Origin: an uncultured Solirubrobacteraceae bacterium
GTDB lineage: Bacteria; Actinomycetota; Thermoleophilia; Solirubrobacterales; Solirubrobacteraceae
DNA length: 5,928 nt
Assembly: GCA_902806215.1 (NCBI GenBank)
Contig: CADCVT010000067.1
Span: 1 to 5,928, forward strand
Reading direction: 5' to 3'
Part shown: piece after piece, positions 1 through 4,635 of the stretch
Position numbering within the stretch: the stretch's first letter is position 1
Layout of the letters: each line of letters opens with the position of its first letter
Translations under genes and position numbers: made by a program
The notes under the pieces: generated by a model
What the model saw: the letters and a program-made list of their open reading frames with translations, nothing else
What the model was told of the DNA's origin: nothing
The model's database searches: none

Positions 1-1
1 C

Positions 2-1333
2 CGTCGCGCCCTCGGCGCCGCCGACGTCCTCTCGACGTGCGCCGCGCTCCTCCTGTGCACCTCGGTCCTCGGGGACGACCAGCTGCGTCCGGCGACGTTC
101 CTCGCGCTGCCGCTCATCGTCTTCGCGAGCAAGATGCACGGTCTCTACGACCGCGACGAGCTGCTCCTTCGCAAGACGACGATGGAGGAGGCGCCTCAGC
201 TCTTCCAGCTCGCCACGCTGTACACCCTGGTCTTCTGGCTCCTCGACGGCGTGCTCCTCAACGGGCACCTCGGCGACGTCCAGGTGCTTGCCCTCTGGGT
301 GGCCCTCTTCTCGTGCACGCTGTTGGGCCGGCGCCTGGCGCGGATGGTCGTCCAGCGCCATGTCGCGGCAGAGCGCCTCCTGTACATCGGCGACGCCGCG
401 GGCTACGACCGCCTCCGCCGCGCGCTCGCCGGCGGCGACGTCAAGGCGGAACTGGTCGGCCGGATGTCGCTGCAGCGCGTCGCGCCGCGGGGCGAGCGGT
501 GTGCCGGGGACGAGGATCTTCGCGCGCTCATCTCGTGGACCGACGCCCACCGGGTGATCATCGACCCGCAGACGCTGCCGCCCCAGGAGATGCTCGACTT
601 CGTGCGGGCTGCCAAGAGCCTCGGGGTCCGCGTCAGCCTCCTGCCGCGGGTGCTGGACGTCGTCGGGACGTCGGTCGTGTTCGATCACGTCGAGGGCATG
701 ACCCTCCTCGGCGTGCGGCGCTTCGGTCTGTCGCGCTCGTCGCGCGCGGTGAAGCGGACGTTCGACCTGGTTGGCGCCGGGCTGGGCCTCCTGGTCATCA
801 TGCCGGTGCTGGCCGTCATCGCGGCCGCCATCAAGCTCGAGAGCCGCGGCCCCGTGCTCTTCCGTCAGACCAGGGTCGGACGCGACGGAGAGCACTTCCG
901 CATCTGCAAGTTCCGCACGATGTGCGCGGACGCCGAGGACCGCAAGGCGGAGCTCGCCGAGCTGAACGAGTGCGAGGGCGGCCTGTTCAAGATCGCTTCC
1001 GATCCGCGCGTCACGCGGGTCGGGCGTCTGCTTCGCAAGACGTCGCTCGACGAGCTGCCGCAGCTGTTCAACGTCATGGCGGGCTCGATGAGCCTCGTCG
1101 GCCCTCGGCCGCTCATCCTCGACGAGGACGAGCAGATCACCGGCTACGACCGGGGCCGGCTCCAGCTCACCCCGGGCATGACCGGTCACTGGCAGATCCT
1201 CGGGTCGGCGCGGGTGCCGCTGCCCGAGATGGTGAAGATCGACTACCTCTACGTCGCCGGATGGTCGCTGTGGAGCGACCTCAAGATCCTCCTGCGCACC
1301 GTGCCGTACATGCTGTCGCGGCGCGGCATGTAA
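2..1333 (+). CDS. Polyprenyl-phosphate sugar phosphotransferase (exopolysaccharide initiation), 5' partial
   Basis: The reading frame is open from the left edge, so the start codon lies outside; 443 residues remain. By family knowledge the protein moves a sugar-1-phosphate from a UDP-sugar to undecaprenyl phosphate at the inner face of the membrane, the first step of an exopolysaccharide or capsule repeat. Visible in the partial protein: hydrophobic segments near residues 3-24, 31-43, 68-87 and 91-109, then a Rossmann-like middle domain from about residue 125 (RLLYIGDAAG), then the bacterial sugar-transferase domain from about 251 to the end. That domain carries KRTFDLVGAG, GPVLFRQTRVGRDG, KFRTM, SLDELPQLFNVMAG, SLVGPRP, PGMTGHWQI and WSLWSDLKILLRT. 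The Asp-Glu pair at 350-351 matches the catalytic dyad of monotopic phosphoglycosyl transferases such as PglC. Nucleotide-sugar genes lie downstream on the same strand. The family is very sure; the sugar (glucose, galactose or other) cannot be told. Confidence 0.95.
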   Translation, partial: RRALGAADVLSTCAALLLCTSVLGDDQLRPATFLALPLIVFASKMHGLYDRDELLLRKTTMEEAPQLFQLATLYTLVFWLLDGVLLNGHLGDVQVLALWVALFSCTLLGRRLARMVVQRHVAAERLLYIGDAAGYDRLRRALAGGDVKAELVGRMSLQRVAPRGERCAGDEDLRALISWTDAHRVIIDPQTLPPQEMLDFVRAAKSLGVRVSLLPRVLDVVGTSVVFDHVEGMTLLGVRRFGLSRSSRAVKRTFDLVGAGLGLLVIMPVLAVIAAAIKLESRGPVLFRQTRVGRDGEHFRICKFRTMCADAEDRKAELAELNECEGGLFKIASDPRVTRVGRLLRKTSLDELPQLFNVMAGSMSLVGPRPLILDEDEQITGYDRGRLQLTPGMTGHWQILGSARVPLPEMVKIDYLYVAGWSLWSDLKILLRTVPYMLSRRGM

Positions 1334-1340
1334 GAAATCG

Positions 1341-1386
1341 CACGTTCCGTCCGGAGATAGCGGCATCATCGCGTCACGTTCCGTCC
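1341..1386. repeat. Perfect 12-base direct repeat in the gap after the sugar transferase
   Basis: CACGTTCCGTCC occurs at 1341-1352 and again at 1375-1386, 34 bases start to start. The pair fills most of the 76-base gap between the sugar-transferase stop and the small membrane protein gene. Twelve identical bases this close are unlikely by chance alone, even in GC-rich DNA. It might be a paired protein-binding site controlling the downstream genes, or the trace of a local duplication. I see no convincing -10/-35 pair beside it. Confidence 0.6.
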
Positions 1387-1395
1387 CGTCGGGGT

Positions 1396-1399
1396 AGGA
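1396..1399 (+). promoter_or_regulatory. Ribosome binding site that sets the start of the small membrane protein
   Basis: AGGA, within GGGGTAGGAAG, ends ten bases before the ATG at 1410. It lies only one base before the in-frame GTG at 1401, which is too close for that codon to be used. ATG 1410 is therefore the better start. Confidence 0.6.
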
Positions 1400-1409
1400 A
1401 GTGAGAGCC

Positions 1410-1619
1410 ATGCAGCTGCTCGTGGTCACCGCGCTCGTCCTCTGGGCGTCCGGCGTGCTCATAGTGGTCGCCATCTGCCGCGCTGCCGCGATCGGAGACC
1501 GTGCGACGCGGCCGTCCGGATCGCCGGCGTACCGTGACGCGCGGTTCGCGCGAGGTTCGGACTGCGTCGGGATCGCGCCCCGGTGCTCCGCCGCGCGGCA
1601 GCACAAGCCCGTCATCTAG
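1410..1619 (+). CDS. Small single-pass membrane protein, function unknown
   Basis: I do not recognise this 69-residue protein. It begins MQLLVVTALVLWASG and has one strongly hydrophobic stretch at about residues 2-25, followed by a hydrophilic, Arg- and Ala-rich tail with two cysteines and the ending HKPVI. The positive charges right after the helix (CR, then DR, R) favour an N-out, C-in single-span topology, although an uncleaved signal anchor or a short secreted peptide is possible. ATG 1410 is chosen because a good AGGA lies ten bases upstream; a GTG at 1401 would add three residues. It sits 76 bases after the sugar transferase and ends 11 bases before the epimerase, so it is probably co-transcribed with the sugar-nucleotide genes. 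A role with the polysaccharide machinery is inference from position only. Reality as a gene is supported by the RBS, the hydrophobic segment and the tight spacing. Confidence 0.6.
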   Translation: MQLLVVTALVLWASGVLIVVAICRAAAIGDRATRPSGSPAYRDARFARGSDCVGIAPRCSAARQHKPVI

Positions 1620-1630
1620 CCTCCAGCGCA

Positions 1631-2578
1631 ATGCGCGCGCTTGTCACCGGCGGAGCCGGCTTCATCGGATCGAATCTCGTCGACCTCCTGCTCGACCGCG
1701 GTGACGAGGTCGTCGTTCTCGACGACCTCTCCAGCGGCAAGGAGGCGAATCTCGCCGGCGCGCTCGAGCGCGGGGCGGTGCTCCACCGCGCGGACATCCG
1801 CGACGCGGACGCGGTGAACGCGGTCGTCGCGGAGGCCGAGCCCGAGGTCGTCTTCCACCTCGCCGCGCAGATCGACGTGCGCGTCTCGGTCGACCGGCCC
1901 GCCTACGACGCGCGCACCAACGTCGAGGGGAGCGTGAACGTGCTCGAGGCGGCGCGGGTCGCGGGCGCGCGGCGCTTCGTGTTCTCGTCGACCGGCGGTG
2001 CGATCTACGGCGAGACCGAGGAGGTCCCGACGCCGGAGACGCACGTCGCGCAGCCGATGGCGGGCTACGGCACGTCGAAGCTCTGCGCCGAGCAGTACCT
2101 CGGTCTCTACGAGCGCCTGCACGGCCTCTCGACGGTCGCGCTGCGCTTCGGCAACGTCTACGGGCCGCGGCAGGACCCGCACGGCGAGGCCGGCGTCATC
2201 GCGATCTTCTGCGGCAAGCTCGCGACCGGCGGTCGTCCGAAGGTCTTCGGCGACGGCACACAGACGCGCGACTACATCTACGTCGGCGATCTCGTCGAGG
2301 CGATCGCGGCGGCGGGCGATGCCGACGCGACAGGCGCGATCAACATCGGGACCGAGCAGGAGACGACGATCCTCGAGCTCATCGACGCGCTGCGCGCGGC
2401 GGGCGACGTGAAGGAGGGCGAGTTCGAGCCGGAGTTCGCCGAGGCGCGCCTCGGCGAGATCCAGCGCAGCTGCCTGAAGGTCTCGCACGCGCGCGAGGTG
2501 CTCGGGTGGGAGCCCAAGGTCGACGTGCGTGAGGGTGTCGCGAGGACCCTTGCCTCGGTGCCCGCGCCGTCGGCGTGA
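1631..2578 (+). CDS. NAD-dependent epimerase/dehydratase, UDP-glucose 4-epimerase (GalE)-like
   Basis: This is a 315-residue extended SDR. The likely reaction is inversion at C4 of a UDP-hexose (UDP-glucose/UDP-galactose or the N-acetyl forms) in the cytoplasm, feeding polysaccharide synthesis. Visible features: the NAD-binding loop TGGAGFIGS (Gly 7, 10, 13) right at the N-terminus, the acidic end of beta-2 (VVVLDDLSSG), FHLAAQ, the active-site strand FSSTGGAIYGE with Thr121 at the usual Ser/Thr position, Tyr146-x-x-x-Lys150, and LRFGNVYGPRQ followed by DGTQTRDYIYVGDL, typical of GalE-like enzymes. Length fits the family. ATG 1631 is chosen because the Rossmann strand starts there; an upstream in-frame GTG (1583) would add an unrelated tail overlapping the small protein gene. 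No Shine-Dalgarno is seen before 1631, so reinitiation from the small gene or a leaderless start is possible. Its stop overlaps the next start. The family is sure; a decarboxylase or 4,6-dehydratase relative is less likely, and the exact substrate is unknown. Confidence 0.85.
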   Translation: MRALVTGGAGFIGSNLVDLLLDRGDEVVVLDDLSSGKEANLAGALERGAVLHRADIRDADAVNAVVAEAEPEVVFHLAAQIDVRVSVDRPAYDARTNVEGSVNVLEAARVAGARRFVFSSTGGAIYGETEEVPTPETHVAQPMAGYGTSKLCAEQYLGLYERLHGLSTVALRFGNVYGPRQDPHGEAGVIAIFCGKLATGGRPKVFGDGTQTRDYIYVGDLVEAIAAAGDADATGAINIGTEQETTILELIDALRAAGDVKEGEFEPEFAEARLGEIQRSCLKVSHAREVLGWEPKVDVREGVARTLASVPAPSA

Positions 2579-3516
2579 CGCCGACGGCCCTCGTCACGGG
2601 GGTCACCGGCCAGGACGGCTCGTACCTGGCCGAGCTGCTGCTCGCCGACGGGCACGACGTCGTCGGGCTGGTCCGGCCGGGCAGCGACCGGTGGGTCCCG
2701 GACGGCGTCCGGCTGGTCGAGGGCGACGTCCGCGATCCCGAGCGCCTCGACGTGGTCATCCGCGACGTCGCGCCGGACGAGCTCTACCACCTGGCCGCGC
2801 CGACGTTCGTCCCCGCCTCGTGGGAGGACCCGGAGGGCACGCTCGACGCGATCGCCGGCGCGACCGCGACGGTGCTGATGGCGTCGCGGGAGATTGGCGC
2901 GAGGGTTGTGGTGCCCGCCTCGCCGGAGATCTTCGGCGACTGCGGCGTGTGGCCACAGAACGAGGACTCCCCGCGCCGCCCTCGGTCGCCGTACGGCGTC
3001 GCGAAGCTCGCCGCGCACGAGCTCGTCCGCGTCATGCGCGAGCGCTACGACCTGCACGCCTCGTCGGTCATCACCTACAACCACGAGTCGCCCCGGCGGC
3101 CGGCGCGGTTCGTCACGCGCAAGGTCACGCGCGGCGCGGCGGCGATCGCGCTCGGCCGCGAGCAGGAGCTCGTGCTCGGCGACCTCGACGCGATCCGCGA
3201 CTGGTCGCACGCGCGCGACGTCGTGCGCGGCATGGTCCTCGCGGCCCGCCACGACGAGCCCGGCGACTACGTCCTGGCGAGCGGGCAGGCGCGCACGGTC
3301 CGAGACCTCGTCGACGCCGCGTTCGGCGCGGCCGGGATCGCGCCCGAGGGCCACGTCCGTGTCGACGAGTCGTTCGTGCGCCCGCCCGAGGGAACGCCGA
3401 CGGTCGGCGACGCGACCCGCGCCCGGACCGTCCTCGGCTGGGAGCCCGAGACGAGCTTCGAGGAGCTCGTCGGCGAGATGGTCAAAGCCGACCTCGCCGC
3501 GCTGCGCGACCGCTGA
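2575..3516 (+). CDS. GDP-mannose 4,6-dehydratase-like NDP-sugar dehydratase (short SDR form)
   Basis: A 313-residue extended SDR beginning with GTG. GDP-mannose 4,6-dehydratase makes GDP-4-keto-6-deoxymannose, the precursor of GDP-fucose and GDP-rhamnose, in the cytoplasm. Family marks are GVTGQDGSYLAELLL at the N-terminus, PDELYHLAAPTFVPASWE, PASPEIFG, SPYGVAKLAAHE, NHESPRR (169-175), FVTRKVTRGAAAIALG and LGDLDAIRDWSHARDVV. The catalytic set reads Ser116, Glu118, Tyr140 and Lys144; Ser replaces the usual Thr, with the same 24-residue spacing to Tyr. Odd points: the RRSSSFNT-type segment after beta-2 is replaced by VRPGSDR and the usual long loop there is missing, so cofactor preference and substrate may differ. 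Start GTG 2575 shares GTGA with the epimerase stop, a layout that implies translational coupling. No reductase partner (RMD or fucose synthase) is in view. The family is quite sure; a GDP-6-deoxy-hexose reductase or another NDP-sugar dehydratase remains possible. Confidence 0.8.
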   Translation: MTPTALVTGVTGQDGSYLAELLLADGHDVVGLVRPGSDRWVPDGVRLVEGDVRDPERLDVVIRDVAPDELYHLAAPTFVPASWEDPEGTLDAIAGATATVLMASREIGARVVVPASPEIFGDCGVWPQNEDSPRRPRSPYGVAKLAAHELVRVMRERYDLHASSVITYNHESPRRPARFVTRKVTRGAAAIALGREQELVLGDLDAIRDWSHARDVVRGMVLAARHDEPGDYVLASGQARTVRDLVDAAFGAAGIAPEGHVRVDESFVRPPEGTPTVGDATRARTVLGWEPETSFEELVGEMVKADLAALRDR

Positions 3517-3525
3517 GCCCGAAAA

Positions 3526-3552
3526 CTGGGGAGGGGACTGTCCCCTCCCCAG
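3526..3552. terminator. 27-base perfect palindrome after the dehydratase; terminator or intergenic repeat
   Basis: Two 13-base arms, CTGGGGAGGGGAC and GTCCCCTCCCCAG, flank a single central T and are perfect reverse complements. It begins nine bases after the dehydratase stop, the expected place for an intrinsic terminator of the polysaccharide genes, and RNA in either direction would form a very stable hairpin. There is no T-tract, which is common for stem-loops in high-GC actinobacteria. A dispersed palindromic repeat is the main alternative. Confidence 0.6.
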
Positions 3553-3569
3553 AAGTGGGGATGCCGCGG

Positions 3570-3661
3570 TCGGCCGGACGTCCAGGGCGCGGCACTGCCG
3601 TCTGCCACCTGTCCATGAACCGGGGTCTTGGATCGGCTCGGTCGCCGTCCGGCCGATGGAC
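3570..3661 (+). promoter_or_regulatory. Possible structured leader before the metalloprotease
   Basis: TCGGCCGGACG at 3570-3580 is the exact reverse complement of CGTCCGGCCGA at 3646-3656. A competing helix can form between GTCCAT 3611-3616 with CCGG 3620-3623 on one side and CCGG 3649-3652 with ATGGAC 3656-3661 on the other, with a 3-by-3 internal loop. The second helix would cover part of the GGACGGGA stretch just before the GTG start at 3667. The two structures share bases and cannot both form. GC-rich DNA makes such pairings common, so confidence is low. I do not recognise a known riboswitch class here. Confidence 0.25.
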
Positions 3662-3666
3662 GGGAC

Positions 3667-4431
3667 GTGCACCGTCTGCACCTCAGCCGCCACGCCCTTC
3701 CCGCCGTCCTCGCGGTCGTCGTCGCGCTGCTCGCCCCGCTGCTCGCGGGCGGCGGCACGGTGACCGCGACGGCGGGTTCGGCCGTCGCCCGCGCCGCGGT
3801 CAACGAGCGGGTCACCGCCGTCGCCGCGCCGGACGTGCGCTTCGCCATCAACGGCGAGGCCATGACCGTCGCCCGGCAGATCGCCGAACAGCACTGGGGC
3901 ACCAGCGCCTGCAACGGCGCGGTCAACCTCGTGTGGACGCAGCTCGACGACGACACGAACGCGACCGCCGCGTGGCGCAACCCCACCGACGCGTGGAACA
4001 ACGCCGCCGAGAACTTCGACTGCACCATCGAGTTCAACGCCCGCTCGGACTTCGACTGGCCCAAGCTCTGCACCGTCATGACGCACGAGATCGGCCACCT
4101 CGTCGGCAACCAGCACGCCGACGCCCCCGGTCAGCTCATGTCGCCGATCTACGCCGAGCCGCTTCCGGCCTGCGCCGGCGACGAGCCCGGGGCCCCGCCG
4201 GCGCCGGCCGCGGCCGAGCCCGTCGAGGAGGAGCTCGTCGACGACGGCGAGCCCGTCGCGCTCAGCGCCGATGCCAAGCGCGCGACCAAGAAGCCTCTCA
4301 GCGCGTCGAAGAAGACGAAGAGGGCTAAGACCTCCAAGCGTTGCGCCCGCCGGTTCAGCGCGACCCGCCGCACCACGCGCTGCGCGAAGGCGTCGCGCAA
4401 GGTCGGTCGCGCCGCGCGGGCGCGTCACTAG
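3667..4431 (+). CDS. Secreted zinc metalloprotease, metzincin/matrixin-like, with a charged C-terminal tail
   Basis: A 254-residue protein that probably cuts peptide bonds outside the cell. The N-terminus looks like a signal peptide: a basic start (HRLHLSRH), a hydrophobic core at about 10-27, then a small-residue stretch with an AVA-type cleavage site near residue 40. The catalytic motif HEIGHLVGNQH (His140, Glu141, His144, Gly147, His150) matches HExxHxxGxxH of metzincins, and LMSPIY supplies the Met-turn Met158, eight residues after the third His, the spacing I expect for matrixin (M10A) domains. Cysteines in TSACNG, NFDCTIE, KLCTVM and PACAG may form disulfides. After about residue 165 comes an acidic Ala/Pro/Glu linker, then a tail (204-254) with 22 Lys/Arg in 51 residues, no acidic residue and Cys226/Cys239. 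GTG 3667 is chosen for the signal peptide and the purine-rich GGACGGGA before it; an in-frame TTG at 3628 would add 13 residues. The natural substrate is unknown. Confidence 0.85.
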   Translation: MHRLHLSRHALPAVLAVVVALLAPLLAGGGTVTATAGSAVARAAVNERVTAVAAPDVRFAINGEAMTVARQIAEQHWGTSACNGAVNLVWTQLDDDTNATAAWRNPTDAWNNAAENFDCTIEFNARSDFDWPKLCTVMTHEIGHLVGNQHADAPGQLMSPIYAEPLPACAGDEPGAPPAPAAAEPVEEELVDDGEPVALSADAKRATKKPLSASKKTKRAKTSKRCARRFSATRRTTRCAKASRKVGRAARARH

Positions 4432-4448
4432 GCCACTCTTGCGTCATG

Positions 4449-4464
4449 CCGGGGCCAGCCCCGG
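4449..4464. terminator. Short GC hairpin after the metalloprotease, candidate terminator
   Basis: CCGGGGC and GCCCCGG are perfect reverse complements separated by CA, beginning 17 bases after the metalloprotease stop. In practice this means a six-pair stem with a four-base loop. There is no T-tract, so termination is plausible from position but not shown. Confidence 0.4.
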
Positions 4465-4543
4465 GCCTGAATGCGGCGCCAGGTACTCCGCGTGCGTACC
4501 AGTTCTCTGGACGAAAAGACGACGGATTTCGGCGTCTGAGGTC

Positions 4544-4573
4544 TGGACTCAAACGTGGTGCGTCGACTAGGTT
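4544..4573 (+). promoter_or_regulatory. Possible promoter for glmS
   Basis: TAGGTT at 4568-4573 fits the actinobacterial -10 pattern TAnnnT, and TGGACT at 4544-4549 matches a TTGACA-type -35 at four of six positions with an 18-base spacer. This is in the least GC-rich part of the 204-base gap before glmS and would leave a leader of roughly 55 bases. Weak matches like this occur by chance. The rest of the gap (4432-4635) shows no ORF of note, no tRNA and no recognisable riboswitch or glmS-ribozyme core; TCTGGAC occurs twice, at 4506 and 4542. Confidence 0.3.
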
Positions 4574-4623
4574 CCATTTCGGCCGGGCGACGGATCTCCA
4601 GGCCGTTCACGTCATCGAGGCAC

Positions 4624-4627
4624 GGAG
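4624..4627 (+). promoter_or_regulatory. Ribosome binding site of glmS
   Basis: GGAG ends eight bases before ATG 4636, good Shine-Dalgarno spacing. It confirms the start that puts the catalytic cysteine at residue 2. Confidence 0.8.
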
Positions 4628-4635
4628 CCGAAGCC

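Noticed and set aside
37..1404. A 455-codon plus-strand frame over the sugar transferase
   Set aside because: Another frame of the same DNA carries all sugar-transferase motifs; this one is an Arg/Pro-rich shadow.
1583..1630. Upstream GTG start for the epimerase
   Set aside because: It would add 16 residues ahead of the Rossmann strand, overlap the small protein gene, and gains no ribosome binding site.
2529..4328. A 599-codon plus-strand frame overlapping the dehydratase and the protease
   Set aside because: Arg/Pro/Ala-rich translation without motifs; the other frame encodes clear SDR and metzincin motifs across the same bases.
2278..4428. A 716-codon open frame on the minus strand spanning the epimerase end, the dehydratase and the metalloprotease
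   Set aside because: It is antisense to three well-supported genes and crosses two of their boundaries. Its translation is low-complexity Arg/Ala/Asp-rich with no recognisable motif, as expected for the reverse strand of GC-rich coding DNA where stops are rare.
4432..4635. A glmS ribozyme or other riboswitch ahead of glmS
   Set aside because: I could not find the ribozyme's conserved core or a known riboswitch motif, and glmS ribozymes are chiefly a Firmicutes feature.
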